Source: an uncultured Pelagibacteraceae bacterium (GTDB lineage: Bacteria; Pseudomonadota; Alphaproteobacteria; Pelagibacterales; Pelagibacteraceae). Taken from it: a stretch of 64,000 bases of DNA. The stretch lies in contig CACJSY010000001.1 of assembly GCA_902596205.1 (NCBI GenBank), positions 112,399 through 176,398 of the forward strand, read 5' to 3'. The first letter of the stretch is position 1, and each line of letters begins with the position of its first letter. The notes beneath the pieces are model-generated. The model saw only the letters and a program-made list of their open reading frames with translations. It did no database searches and was not told where the DNA came from. A program made the translations under genes and the position numbers. Below, in pieces: positions 35,747 to 47,052 of the stretch.

Positions 35747-36457
35747 ATGAATATTAGATTATATCATCCAGACAGTATACTGGAAAATACAACAAGTTTA
35801 TTAAGCAAAGAGCATACTCATTATGTAGTTAACGTTATGAGACTTAAAAGAGGATCTAACTTAAATTTTTTTAATAAAAATGGTGAATGGAGAAGTGAAG
35901 TAATTTTTTTAGACAAAGATAGAGTAGAAGTAAAATTTTTAGAAAAAATTAAAAATGAAAATAATTTATCTAAAATTGAACTAGCTATTTGTTTAGTAAA
36001 AAAAAATCCAATGGAAATTATTTTACAAAAGGCAACTGAACTTGGAGTAAGTAAAATTATTCCAATAATCTCAGAGCGAACAGAAGTCAAAGAATTAAAT
36101 CATGAAAGAGCTAATAGAATAGTAATAGAAGCTACTGAACAATCTAATCAACTTGTTCCTCCCGAAATTACAGATGTAAAAAAATTAAAGGATTTTTTAA
36201 AAACTTTTGATGAGACTTCCAAGCTTTTATTCGCTGATGTTAACTCAAAAGAGAATTTAAAAAATGATGATCTTAAAGACAGTAAGTCTTTATGTATTTT
36301 AATTGGTCCTGAGGGTGACTTTTCGCCAGCAGAGCGTGAGTCTATCCTTGGAAATGGATCGGTAAAACCCTTCAAGTTATCTAGAAACATTCTAAGATCA
36401 GATACTGCTGTAATAAGCGCCATTTCATTAGTTAATTTTATCAATAACTTTCATTAA
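35747..36457 (+). CDS. rsmE: 16S rRNA (uracil1498-N3)-methyltransferase
   Basis: RsmE is a SPOUT-family methyltransferase acting on U1498 of 16S rRNA. The 236-residue protein starts MNIRLYHPDSILEN, continues with HYVVNVMRLKRGSNLNFFN (PUA-like N-terminal domain), and has ILQKATELGVSKIIPIISER (about 100-119), EATEQSNQLVPPEI and the trefoil-knot SAM site LIGPEGDFSPAERES then FKLSRNILRSDTAVISAIS. I start at ATG 35747; 14 more in-frame codons upstream do not fit the family. It ends 51 bp before ctaC. Confidence 0.94.
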   Translation: MNIRLYHPDSILENTTSLLSKEHTHYVVNVMRLKRGSNLNFFNKNGEWRSEVIFLDKDRVEVKFLEKIKNENNLSKIELAICLVKKNPMEIILQKATELGVSKIIPIISERTEVKELNHERANRIVIEATEQSNQLVPPEITDVKKLKDFLKTFDETSKLLFADVNSKENLKNDDLKDSKSLCILIGPEGDFSPAERESILGNGSVKPFKLSRNILRSDTAVISAISLVNFINNFH

Positions 36458-36508
36458 TTGTCGCATTAATTGAAATTGTGAAATTGTCTAAAAGCTGTAT
36501 AAAAACTC

Positions 36509-38937
<2,429 letters not shown>

Positions 38938-38938
38938 A

Positions 38939-39859
38939 TTGAGCCAGATACTTTTAAAAACGAGAAACTCTAAACTTGGTTTGGCATTAGATCTTAACTC
39001 ATTTTTTAATCTAATGAAGCCAAGAGTAATGTCTCTTGTTTTATTTACTTGCATGGTTGGTTTATTGATTGCACCTTATAGCGTTGATCTTAAAACTTCT
39101 TTAATATCATTACTAGCAGTAGCAATTGGCTCTGGTGCGGCTGGAGCTTTAAATATGTGGTATGAGTCCGATGTTGATGCCCTAATGAGCAGAACCTGTT
39201 TAAGACCGATACCAACAGGCAAAGTAAAAAGAAATCAGGCTTTATATTTTGGAATTATTTTATCAATTATTTCTGTTGCTATGCTTTACTATTCGGCAAA
39301 TACTATTTCAGCAATATTATTAGCATCAACTATTGGTTTTTATTTTTTTATTTATACGATCTGGCTTAAGAGAAAAACTCCACAAAATATTGTCATTGGT
39401 GGTGCTGCTGGAGCCTTACCCCCAGTTATTGGATGGACAATAGCTACAGGAACAATAACAATCGAACCAATAATACTTTTCTTAATTATTTTTATTTGGA
39501 CACCATCTCATTTCTGGGCATTAAGCTTGTATAAATCAGGAGACTATAAGAGAGCCAAAATACCTATGTTACCAGTTATAGCTGGAACGAGAACCACAAA
39601 AACAAATATACTAGTTTATTCGTTTGCTATGTTACCAATTGTAATAGCTCCATATTATTTTGGGTTTGCAGGATTGCTGTACTTATTCTCAGCATTAGGT
39701 ATGACAATATATTATAATTATTTATGTCTAAAATTATTTAAAGCAAAGATTACAAAAACTTCAAATAAAATTGCAAGAAAAATATTTATCTACTCAATCT
39801 TTTATCTATTTTTTGTTTATCTAATTTTACTTATTGATAATGCTAGGAGCCTTTTTTAA
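38939..39859 (+). CDS. ctaB: Protoheme IX farnesyltransferase (heme o synthase)
   Basis: CtaB converts heme b to heme o, the first step to heme a for the oxidase. The 306-residue membrane protein of the UbiA superfamily has LMKPRVMSLVLFTCMVGLLI (about 22-41), the Asp-rich NMWYESDVDALMSRTCLRPI (NxxxDxxxD), RKTPQNIVIGGAAGALPP, FIWTPSHFWALSLYKSGDY and ARAKIPMLPV-like (KRAKIPMLPVIAG). The start is a TTG at 38939, 1 bp after the ctaD stop; no ATG precedes the first conserved helix. Its stop shares a base with the 36-residue coxF-like gene. Confidence 0.95.
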   Translation: MSQILLKTRNSKLGLALDLNSFFNLMKPRVMSLVLFTCMVGLLIAPYSVDLKTSLISLLAVAIGSGAAGALNMWYESDVDALMSRTCLRPIPTGKVKRNQALYFGIILSIISVAMLYYSANTISAILLASTIGFYFFIYTIWLKRKTPQNIVIGGAAGALPPVIGWTIATGTITIEPIILFLIIFIWTPSHFWALSLYKSGDYKRAKIPMLPVIAGTRTTKTNILVYSFAMLPIVIAPYYFGFAGLLYLFSALGMTIYYNYLCLKLFKAKITKTSNKIARKIFIYSIFYLFFVYLILLIDNARSLF

Positions 39860-39969
39860 TGAGTAAAAAAAAGAAAAACATAATAACTGCAGTGCTATTA
39901 GTATTATTTATGATCTTTTTATTTGCACTTACCTTTTACAATATTGGAATTTATAATAGAGAAATTTAA
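39859..39969 (+). CDS. CoxF-like mini membrane protein of the oxidase operon
   Basis: A 36-codon gene is wedged between ctaB and ctaG with TAATG junctions on both sides, so it is certainly in the translated path of the operon. The product has a basic start (MSKKKKN) and one hydrophobic helix (about residues 8-28, ITAVLLVLFMIFLFALTFY) ending NIGIYNREI. A single-span protein of similar size and plan, called CoxF, occupies exactly this position in other alphaproteobacterial cta operons. The sequence itself is too short to prove homology; position, length and topology are the evidence. It probably helps oxidase assembly or stability. Confidence 0.75.
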   Translation: MSKKKKNIITAVLLVLFMIFLFALTFYNIGIYNREI

Positions 39970-40520
39970 TGACCATTAATAAAAAAAATTTAACACCAAT
40001 AGCCCTAGTTTCGATATTTCTACTGATGCTGGCTTTATCTTTCGCAGCTGTACCTTTGTACGATTTATTCTGTAGGGTTACTGGCTTTGGAGGAACAACA
40101 CAAAATGCTTCAAACAAAGAAATTCCAAAAATAATAGTTAATCAAGATTATAAAATGAGGTTTGATACTAATGTTCACAGTACATCAGATTGGAGGTTTT
40201 ATCCTGAAAAAAATACTTTAGATTTAAAACCGGGCCAAGTTCACACAGTCAAATTTAATGTGGAAAATCCAAGTAACCAAACTTCATCAGGTTCAGCTTC
40301 ATTTAATGTCTCTCCCTCTTCATTTGGCAAATATTTGAATAAGATTGGCTGCTTCTGTTTTGAAAAACAAACATTAAAACCTAATGAAAAACAAGAATTT
40401 GTTTTAACATTTTTCTTGGATCCGAAAGTGGTTGATGATAATAAAACTAAGAATATTTCTGATGTAACACTATCTTTTACGTTCTTTGCATCAGAATTTT
40501 ATGAAAAGGGAAAAATTTAA
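39969..40520 (+). CDS. ctaG: Cytochrome c oxidase assembly protein CtaG (Cox11)
   Basis: CtaG delivers copper to the CuB site of subunit I. The 183-residue protein has an N-terminal membrane helix (about 9-31, with SFAAVPLYDLFCRVTGFGG) and a periplasmic beta domain. It shows DWRFYPEKNTLDLKPGQVHT, the copper-binding CFCF motif in LNKIGCFCFEKQTLKPNEKQ (about 114-133) and the C-terminal DVTLSFTFFA. Motif and length are those of Cox11. Start and stop overlap the neighbours by one base each (TAATG). Confidence 0.96.
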   Translation: MTINKKNLTPIALVSIFLLMLALSFAAVPLYDLFCRVTGFGGTTQNASNKEIPKIIVNQDYKMRFDTNVHSTSDWRFYPEKNTLDLKPGQVHTVKFNVENPSNQTSSGSASFNVSPSSFGKYLNKIGCFCFEKQTLKPNEKQEFVLTFFLDPKVVDDNKTKNISDVTLSFTFFASEFYEKGKI

Positions 40521-41311
40521 TGTCAGCTGAAAAAAAGAAACACGATTTTCATCTAGTAGATCCAAGTCCTTGGCCAATTTATGTATCTTTTGCAACTTTA
40601 GTCTTAGCAGTTGGTGCAGTTTATTATTTTCATTCCAAAGCTCTTTGGCTTTTATTAATAGGTTTTGCTCTAGTTGTGTATGGAGCCTTTATGTGGTGGA
40701 GAGATGTGATTGAGGAAGCAGAACACCAAGGTCATCATACTCCTGTAGTACAAATAGGTCATCGATATGGAATGACACTTTTTATTGCCTCAGAAGTTAT
40801 GTTTTTTGTTGCATGGTTTTGGGCTTATTTTAATGCAAGTTTATTTCCAACTGAGTCTATAGGAGGAACCTGGCCTCCACCTGATATAAAGACATTTGAT
40901 CCTTGGGATATACCACTAATCAATACTCTTATTTTATTATTATCTGGGACAACAGTAACTTGGGCTCACCATGCAATGTTAGAGAATGACAGAAAAGGAT
41001 TGGTGAATGGATTGATTGCAACTGTATTTTTAGGATTTATATTTTCATGCTTTCAAGCCTACGAATATCATCATGCCACTTTCACTTTAGATGGAAATAT
41101 TTATGGTTCCACATTTTATATGGCTACAGGCTTTCATGGCTTTCATGTGATCGTTGGAACAATCTTCTTAGCAGTGTGTCTCTTTAGATCAATGAGAGGT
41201 CATTCAACACCAACTCACCATTTTGGTTTTGAGGCAGCTGCCTGGTATTGGCACTTTGTCGATGTAGTTTGGTTGTTCCTTTTTGCTGCAATATATATTT
41301 GGGGAAGTTAA
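40520..41311 (+). CDS. ctaE: Cytochrome c oxidase subunit III
   Basis: This 263-residue membrane protein has seven predicted helices. The mitochondrial-type signature is clear: HDFHLVDPSPWPIYVSFATL at the N-terminus, GMTLFIASEVMFFVAWFWAY, GGTWPPPDIKTFDPWDIPLI, TVTWAHHAMLENDRKGL, FQAYEYHHATFTLDGNIYGS, ATGFHGFHVIVGTIFLAVC and AAWYWHFVDVVWLFLFAAIY at the C-terminus. The subunit stabilises proton pumping by subunit I. SURF1 follows after 7 bp. Confidence 0.97.
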   Translation: MSAEKKKHDFHLVDPSPWPIYVSFATLVLAVGAVYYFHSKALWLLLIGFALVVYGAFMWWRDVIEEAEHQGHHTPVVQIGHRYGMTLFIASEVMFFVAWFWAYFNASLFPTESIGGTWPPPDIKTFDPWDIPLINTLILLLSGTTVTWAHHAMLENDRKGLVNGLIATVFLGFIFSCFQAYEYHHATFTLDGNIYGSTFYMATGFHGFHVIVGTIFLAVCLFRSMRGHSTPTHHFGFEAAAWYWHFVDVVWLFLFAAIYIWGS

Positions 41312-41318
41312 TCTCAAA

Positions 41319-41981
41319 TTGAAAAAAGCATTCTTATTTCAATTATTTGTAATTTTCTTCATAACATTATTTTGTGCACTAGGTACTTGGCAACTTTACA
41401 GACTTCAGTGGAAATTAGAATTAATTAGCGAAATAACTTTTGGATTAGACTCTCAACCAATAGAATACTCAAGTTCTATTAAAAAAAACTATCAAAGAAT
41501 TAACGCTAAAGGAAAATTTGATTTCGATAAACAAATTTACCTTTATAGTTTGAATGAAAAAGGAAAGCCAGGATACGATGTAGTAACTCCATTTAGAACA
41601 AATAAAAATGAAAATGTCCTAGTTAATAGAGGTTGGATAAATAAAGAACTTAAAGGTAACGCTAAGATAAATCTAAATACATCAGCCGAGCAAAAAATTG
41701 TCGGTCTTCTGAGAGAAATATATAAACCAAATATGTTTAAACCAGATAATGATATAAAAAATAATATTTGGTATTCAATAAATTTAGAAGATCTGAAAGA
41801 GGCTACAGGAGAACAATTTAACGAGTTTGTAATTTTTTTGGAAGATAACCAAGTTAAGTCACCAATTCCTAAAAAGATCACAATTGATGTGCCAAACAAT
41901 CACCTCAAATATGCTATAACATGGTATGCAATATCAATTTCTATAATTTTTTATTATTTATATTTTAGAAGAAAAAAATGA
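41319..41981 (+). CDS. SURF1 family oxidase assembly protein
   Basis: This 220-residue inner-membrane protein has one helix at each end (about 8-27 and 197-216) flanking a periplasmic domain, the Surf1 layout. Recognisable pieces are the family LGTWQLYRLQWKLELI, YQRINAKGKFDFDKQIYLYS, GYDVVTPF, VLVNRGWINKELKG and the C-terminal NNHLKYAITWYAISISI. Surf1 assists heme a insertion into subunit I. The most plausible start is TTG at 41319, 7 bp after the ctaE stop; another TTG at 41283 lies inside ctaE. The stop overlaps thrC by 4 bp. Confidence 0.9.
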   Translation: MKKAFLFQLFVIFFITLFCALGTWQLYRLQWKLELISEITFGLDSQPIEYSSSIKKNYQRINAKGKFDFDKQIYLYSLNEKGKPGYDVVTPFRTNKNENVLVNRGWINKELKGNAKINLNTSAEQKIVGLLREIYKPNMFKPDNDIKNNIWYSINLEDLKEATGEQFNEFVIFLEDNQVKSPIPKKITIDVPNNHLKYAITWYAISISIIFYYLYFRRKK

Positions 41982-43354
41982 ATTATTTTAGCACTAGGGA
42001 TAAATCTTTAAAATTTAGCTTTAAAGATATTTTCTTAAGAGGACTTGCACCAGGCGGAGGGTTGTTTTTACCTGCTGAAATTAAAAAGTATAATCAAGAA
42101 GAGCTAAATAATTTAAGTCAACTAAACTATAATGAACTTGCAACAGAAATTATCTTTAATTTCTGTTCAGATGAAATTGAAAAGGAAGAACTTAGCTCAC
42201 TGATACAAAAATCTTATAGTAGGTTTAAAGATAAAGAAGTAGTAAATTTAAAAAAGATTGGAGAGATTGATCTTCTTGAGCTTTATCATGGGCCAACTTT
42301 AGCTTTTAAAGATATTGCAATGCAGGTAATTGGCAATTTGTATGACTACTTAGAAATTGCTAAAAATAAAACTGTAAATGTCGTAGTAGCTACATCAGGA
42401 GATACTGGTTCAGCAGCTATTGCAGCATTAAGTAATAGAAAAAATATAAATCTTTTTGTTCTGCATCCGCATAATAAAATTTCTAATATTCAAAGAAAAA
42501 TAATGACAACAATTGGTGGTACTAATATTTATAATATTGCTATTGAGGGTTCATTTGATGATTGTCAAAAAATTGTAAAACAGCTCTTTAATGATGATAG
42601 TTTTAGATCAAAAATAAACATGTCTGGCGTAAATTCTATTAATTGGGCAAGAATTGTTTGTCAAATTGTTTATTATTTTTATTCTTTCTTTAAATTGAAA
42701 AAAAATAATATTAGCTTTTCTGTACCAACTGGTAATTTTGGAGATATCTATGCTGGATATGTGGCAAAAAAAATGGGTTTACCAATTAATAAACTTATAG
42801 TTGCTACAAATAAAAATGATATTTTACAAAGAGTTATTAATACAGGTGAATATAAACCTGACACAGTGAAAGCAACCATCACACCAAGCATGGATATCCA
42901 AGTTGCTAGCAATTTTGAGAGGCTACTTTATTATATATTAGATGAAAGCGATATTAAGGTCGGATCATTAATGAATGATCTGTCATCAAAAAGTTTATTT
43001 AATTTAGAAAAAAAAGAAATAGATAGAATAAAAAAAGATTTTGAAGCAGTAAAAGTTACAGATGAAGAGACAGTATCTATAATCTATGAGATATATAAAG
43101 AGCATAAATTTATAATTGATCCCCATACTGCTACTGGCGTAGGCGCAGCAAAAAGTTTTAAAAATTTAGGAGATATAGTTGTTCTTGGTACAGCTCATCC
43201 TTACAAGTTTAACGAAACAATAAAAAAAGCTATAGGTAAAAATTTAGACTCACCTGAACATCTAAAATTGAATATAGATAAAAAGGAAACATTTGATATT
43301 ATTGGGAATTCAAATTCAGAAGTAAAAAATTATATTTTGGGCAAAATACAATGA
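41978..43354 (+). CDS. thrC: Threonine synthase
   Basis: ThrC converts O-phosphohomoserine to threonine using PLP. The 458-residue protein starts MNYFSTRDKSLKFSFKDIFL with GLAPGGGLFLP, has the PLP-binding lysine in GPTLAFKDIAMQVIGNLYDY (about 104-123), the phosphate loop VVATSGDTGSAAIAAL and VPTGNFGDIYAGYVAKKMGL. This is the long, yeast/gamma-type subgroup. It overlaps the SURF1 gene by 4 bp (ATGA) and the peroxiredoxin by 4 bp, so it rides on the oxidase operon. Its partner thrB lies about 1 kb away on the other strand. Confidence 0.95.
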   Translation: MNYFSTRDKSLKFSFKDIFLRGLAPGGGLFLPAEIKKYNQEELNNLSQLNYNELATEIIFNFCSDEIEKEELSSLIQKSYSRFKDKEVVNLKKIGEIDLLELYHGPTLAFKDIAMQVIGNLYDYLEIAKNKTVNVVVATSGDTGSAAIAALSNRKNINLFVLHPHNKISNIQRKIMTTIGGTNIYNIAIEGSFDDCQKIVKQLFNDDSFRSKINMSGVNSINWARIVCQIVYYFYSFFKLKKNNISFSVPTGNFGDIYAGYVAKKMGLPINKLIVATNKNDILQRVINTGEYKPDTVKATITPSMDIQVASNFERLLYYILDESDIKVGSLMNDLSSKSLFNLEKKEIDRIKKDFEAVKVTDEETVSIIYEIYKEHKFIIDPHTATGVGAAKSFKNLGDIVVLGTAHPYKFNETIKKAIGKNLDSPEHLKLNIDKKETFDIIGNSNSEVKNYILGKIQ

Positions 43355-43836
43355 GAATAAATATAGGAGATAAACTACCGAACTCGGAATTATTTTATCT
43401 TGATCAAAATAATGATGTAAAAAAAATTGATATATTGGATCTTTGTAAAGGTAAGACTATCATTTTAGGTATGCCAGGAGCTTTTACAAAAACTTGCTCA
43501 GCTCTTCATCTTCCTGGGTATATAAAAAATTACGAACTAGCTATTAAAAAGGGAATTTCTAAAATTGTATGTGTTGCTGTGAATGATCCTAATGTAATGA
43601 AGGCCTGGGGTGAAAATCAAAATGCTGGGAGTAAAATATTCATGGCCGGTGATCCCTTTCTTAAATTTACAAAAGCTATTGGAGCCGAGGTAGATAAATC
43701 CGAAAAAGGATTAGGAATTAGATCTAATCGCTACACTATGTTGGTGGAGAATGGTGAAGTTAAAAAAGTAGAGGAAGAAAAAGAGACAGCTACTTGTGAA
43801 TTATCTTCAGCTGAAAGCTTTTTAAAATCTATTTAG
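43351..43836 (+). CDS. Peroxiredoxin, Prx5/redoxin type
   Basis: This 161-residue thiol peroxidase carries the peroxidatic cysteine in the Prx5 motif GMPGAFTKTCSALHLPGY (about 36-53). KIVCVAVNDPNVMKAWGENQ, AGDPFLKFTKAIGAEVDKSE and LGIRSNRYTMLVENGEVKKV follow, as in the human PRDX5/plant type II group. It reduces hydrogen and alkyl peroxides in the cytosol. Its start overlaps thrC (ATGA) and its last 8 bp overlap the facing rnhA gene. Confidence 0.93.
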   Translation: MRINIGDKLPNSELFYLDQNNDVKKIDILDLCKGKTIILGMPGAFTKTCSALHLPGYIKNYELAIKKGISKIVCVAVNDPNVMKAWGENQNAGSKIFMAGDPFLKFTKAIGAEVDKSEKGLGIRSNRYTMLVENGEVKKVEEEKETATCELSSAESFLKSI

Positions 43837-44251
43837 TTTTCGAAACTGCCAATTCATCAACAAGATTATTATATTTGTTACCAGCGTGCGCCTTAACCCA
43901 TTTCCAAGTAACTTTATGTTTTAGGCAAACATTATCCAATTTTATCCAAAGATCTTTATTTTTAACAGGTTTCTTGTTTGAACTTTTCCAATTATTAACT
44001 TTCCACTTTTTAATCCAATCAGTTATTCCATCTTTCACATATTTCGAGTCAGTAAAAATTGTAATCTCTGATTTCTTTCTTATTTTTTTTAATGCCATAA
44101 TTGGAGCCATTAATTCCATCCTATTATTAGTTGTATTACTTTCACTTCCAGAAATACTTGATTGATTAGAATCATCTAATATGATTGCTGCCCAACCTCC
44201 TTTCCCAGGATTTCCAGAACAAGCACCATCAGTATAAATTTTTAATTTCAT
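43829..44251 (-). CDS. rnhA: Ribonuclease HI
   Basis: RnhA degrades RNA in RNA-DNA hybrids, for example Okazaki primers. The 140-residue protein has the four acidic catalytic positions: Asp in IYTDGACSGNPGKGGWAAI (about 6), Glu in NRMELMAPIMALK (about 46), Asp in ITIFTDSKYVKDGI (about 67) and the C-terminal Asp in YNNLVDELAVSK. WKWVKAHAGNKYNNLVDELA shows the handle and His-loop. It is the last gene of the crt-ispH-thrB run; ispH-thrB-rnhA is a common alphaproteobacterial order. RNase HII (rnhB) is also in the window. Confidence 0.96.
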   Translation of the reverse strand: MKLKIYTDGACSGNPGKGGWAAIILDDSNQSSISGSESNTTNNRMELMAPIMALKKIRKKSEITIFTDSKYVKDGITDWIKKWKVNNWKSSNKKPVKNKDLWIKLDNVCLKHKVTWKWVKAHAGNKYNNLVDELAVSKTK

Positions 44252-45219
44252 TAAAAGAAATAATCCTCATGATTTTTTGCATTCTTGTGAAATTCTAATC
44301 TTTTTAAATACTCCATTGGATCTTTAATTTTAACTATTGCTCCTTCTACTTTATTTAATGCATCGAATACTCGAGTTAGTAAGAATCTCAAAGCAGCACC
44401 TTGGGATAACACTTTAATATTATTCAATTCTTCGTGGGACAATTTTCTTACAGATGTATATCCATCTATAAGATTCTTTGCTTTAGTAACGTTAAAACTT
44501 AAATTACTTTTTAGACCGTCAAAACACAAAGCGTTAAAACAAATAGCTATTTCGAAAGCGAAAAAATCTTCACATGAGAAATAGAAGTCAATTACACCGC
44601 TAAATTTATCTTGAATAAAAAAAATATTATCATGAAATAAGTCCGCATGAATTATTCCTTTCGGTAAATTTTTTGGCCAATTTTTTTCAACATCGCTAAG
44701 ATTTTCCTCAATTAATCTTGGAAGATCTTTATGTATATTTTCACATTTATCTTTAACTGAATTAAATAACTTTCTCCATGAATTGACCGAGAGATCATTT
44801 TGTCGATTTAGTTTCAGACTCTTTGTGAGTTCGTGCATTTTAGCTACTTCAGACCCGATTGTTTTACAGTTGGCAGGTGAAAGATTTTGTTTTGCCCTTC
44901 CTTCAAGAAACGAGACAATCATTAGTTTTTTTCCCTCAAAATTTGAAATAGTTTCATTATTATTATTGGAAATAGGAGCGGGGCATTTAAAGCTAGCTTT
45001 ATTTAATGATGACATTAAATCTGAAAAAAAAGGAAGATCAGTAGATCTTACTCTTTTTTCATAAATAGTTAGTATAAATTTTTTCTTATCAATTGATAAA
45101 AAATAGTTTGTATTTTCAATACCTTCTTCAATTCCTTTGAATGAGTCTAACTTACCTAAATTATAATTAGATAAAATTTCCTCAATCTTTTTTTGATTTA
45201 ACTTTGTGTAGACAGCCAT
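44251..45219 (-). CDS. thrB: Homoserine kinase (APH-fold type)
   Basis: ThrB phosphorylates homoserine before threonine synthase acts. The 322-residue protein is not of the GHMP type but of the aminoglycoside-phosphotransferase-like family found in alphaproteobacteria. It starts MAVYTKLNQKKIEEILSNYN with GIEEGIENTNYFLS, has the catalytic loop GIIHADLFHDNIFFIQDKFS (HxDxxxxN, about 187-206) and metal-binding GVIDFYFSCEDFFAFEIAI. Upstream ispH and downstream rnhA abut or overlap it by one base. thrC lies nearby on the plus strand. Confidence 0.93.
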   Translation of the reverse strand: MAVYTKLNQKKIEEILSNYNLGKLDSFKGIEEGIENTNYFLSIDKKKFILTIYEKRVRSTDLPFFSDLMSSLNKASFKCPAPISNNNNETISNFEGKKLMIVSFLEGRAKQNLSPANCKTIGSEVAKMHELTKSLKLNRQNDLSVNSWRKLFNSVKDKCENIHKDLPRLIEENLSDVEKNWPKNLPKGIIHADLFHDNIFFIQDKFSGVIDFYFSCEDFFAFEIAICFNALCFDGLKSNLSFNVTKAKNLIDGYTSVRKLSHEELNNIKVLSQGAALRFLLTRVFDALNKVEGAIVKIKDPMEYLKRLEFHKNAKNHEDYFF

Positions 45220-46163
45220 TAATTGAGCTCTTTCGGCAATTTAAATACAACCTTTTCTTCTGCAACTACTACTTCTTCAATAGAAACATTTCTATCTTTT
45301 TTTAAACTGTCTAACAAAGTTTGAACAAGCTTTTCTGGTGCAGACGCTCCAGAGGATATTCCGATAGTTTCAGAATTATCTATTTCATTAAAAGGAATCT
45401 CTTTTTCAGAGTGCATTAAATGAGAATTATTACAACCTGCTTTTTTTGCAACCTCAACTAATCTGACCGAATTAGACGAGTTACGACTACCCACTACAAA
45501 AAACATATCACACTTAGAAGCTATCTTTTTAACAGCGGTCTGTCTGTTAGTCGTAGCATAACATATATCCTCTTTAATAGGGCCTTTGATTTTTGGAAAT
45601 TTACTTTTAAGAGCTTTAATTATTTCAGCTGTATCATCTACAGACAGAGTTGTTTGAGTAATATATGCCAGAGGTTTTTTAAAATCATTTTCTTTAAGAA
45701 GCTCAACATCATTTATTGTTTCAATTAGTTTAATTGATCCATTTGGAAGCTGACCCATTGTGCCAATAACTTCAGGGTGATTTTTATGACCAATTAATAA
45801 TATTTCGAAACCATTTTTATTTAATTGTTCTGACTCTCTGTGAACTTTTGAAACTAATGGACAAGTTGCATCTACAAAGGATAAATTTTTTAATTTAGCC
45901 TCCTCTGGGACTGACTTTGGAACTCCATGAGCTGAGAAAATTACAGGTCTACTTTCATCATCTACGTCAGATAATTCATCTACGAAAATTGCACCTTTTT
46001 CTTTTAACTCTTCTACAACTTGCTTATTGTGTACTATTTCATGACGAACATATACCGGAGCTCCAAATTTGCTGATAGATTTTTCAACTATTTCAATTGC
46101 TCTTTTAACTCCAGCACAAAATCCTCTTGGTGACGCTAAATAAATTTTAAGTTCTTTTTTCAT
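45219..46163 (-). CDS. ispH: 4-hydroxy-3-methylbut-2-enyl diphosphate reductase
   Basis: IspH (LytB) is the last enzyme of the MEP pathway, making IPP and DMAPP. The 314-residue 4Fe-4S protein has the three cluster cysteines: ASPRGFCAGVKRAIEIVEK (about 10-28), FVDATCPLVSKVHRE and ICYATTNRQTAV. EIVHNKQVVEELKEKGAIFV and the SSGASAPEKLV end are also diagnostic. It overlaps blh by 17 bp and lies in the run crtI-crtB-crtY-blh-ispH-thrB-rnhA, which places supply of isoprenoid precursors in the same transcript as retinal synthesis. Confidence 0.96.
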   Translation of the reverse strand: MKKELKIYLASPRGFCAGVKRAIEIVEKSISKFGAPVYVRHEIVHNKQVVEELKEKGAIFVDELSDVDDESRPVIFSAHGVPKSVPEEAKLKNLSFVDATCPLVSKVHRESEQLNKNGFEILLIGHKNHPEVIGTMGQLPNGSIKLIETINDVELLKENDFKKPLAYITQTTLSVDDTAEIIKALKSKFPKIKGPIKEDICYATTNRQTAVKKIASKCDMFFVVGSRNSSNSVRLVEVAKKAGCNNSHLMHSEKEIPFNEIDNSETIGISSGASAPEKLVQTLLDSLKKDRNVSIEEVVVAEEKVVFKLPKELN

Positions 46164-47052
46164 TTTTTTCTAAAAGATATTCTAACAATATATGCGGAAA
46201 AGTAAGTGACGCCAAACCAATAAATATTACCTTATAAATAGCCTCATCAAGCTTATAAAAATTATTTAAAAAATATATTGCAAATAAAAATATTACTGCA
46301 GTTACAAAAGTTAAAGGGATAGCTTTTGTTATAAATTTTTTAAGTCCTGGCTTGAAAGATCTATCCAACTCAAAAATAAGAGTAATCGAATGCCTAATTG
46401 AGTGAAGAAAACAAAAGTAAAGAGTGAAAGCTAAAATAGGTGACAAAAAAAGATTTAATATAATTAAAGAAAAGAAGTCCATGATCATGACACTTTTAAG
46501 ATTTGCATTTTCTTTTTTTGAAATGTACATAGATGATAAAAAACTAAGGCATAACATTCCAATTAAAAATTCATTACTAAAAAATTCTGCTTCAAAAACA
46601 TTGAAATTAAGAATTCTAAATATTTCATTTGTTTCTTCTCTCTTTAATAATAATGGAGCCATAATTACCGTTGATCCTTTTAAGAAGAATAAACACTCAG
46701 AGATGAAAAATTTTTTTTTAAAAGAAAATATGGTGTCTTCTTTTCCAAAATGATAGGCGGCTATAATCAAAAATAGTAATAAAATTGTATTAGGAAATAT
46801 TAACCAGAATATTATTATCAATAATGAAATTAATACATAGGCAAGATAAAAGGATACATTTTGTTTGTATCCAAATAATTTTAAAAGCTTTTTTCCTTTG
46901 ATATTATCTAATGCACCGTGAGAAATTCCCAAAATTAAAATTAAAAACAAGCAAGTTACAACCGGTTCAAAATTCAGCATGAGATAAAGAGCGCTTATCA
47001 AAATACAAAAATTAAAAAATATAATTGAGTGCTTAAAGTTAATATTTTCCAT
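46147..47052 (-). CDS. blh: Brp/Blh family beta-carotene 15,15'-dioxygenase (retinal-forming)
   Basis: Blh cleaves beta-carotene into two retinal molecules, the chromophore of proteorhodopsin. The 301-residue membrane protein has about eight spans and the conserved histidines: GISHGALDNIKGKKL (about 43-57), AAYHFGKEDTIF, CFLHSIRHSITLIF and LTFPHILLEYLL near the C-terminus, which bind catalytic iron. Upstream crtY, crtB and crtI make beta-carotene; the stop/start junction with crtY shares one base. The gene implies a rhodopsin elsewhere in the genome, as none is encoded in this window. Confidence 0.93.
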   Translation of the reverse strand: MENINFKHSIIFFNFCILISALYLMLNFEPVVTCLFLILILGISHGALDNIKGKKLLKLFGYKQNVSFYLAYVLISLLIIIFWLIFPNTILLLFLIIAAYHFGKEDTIFSFKKKFFISECLFFLKGSTVIMAPLLLKREETNEIFRILNFNVFEAEFFSNEFLIGMLCLSFLSSMYISKKENANLKSVMIMDFFSLIILNLFLSPILAFTLYFCFLHSIRHSITLIFELDRSFKPGLKKFITKAIPLTFVTAVIFLFAIYFLNNFYKLDEAIYKVIFIGLASLTFPHILLEYLLEKNEKRT

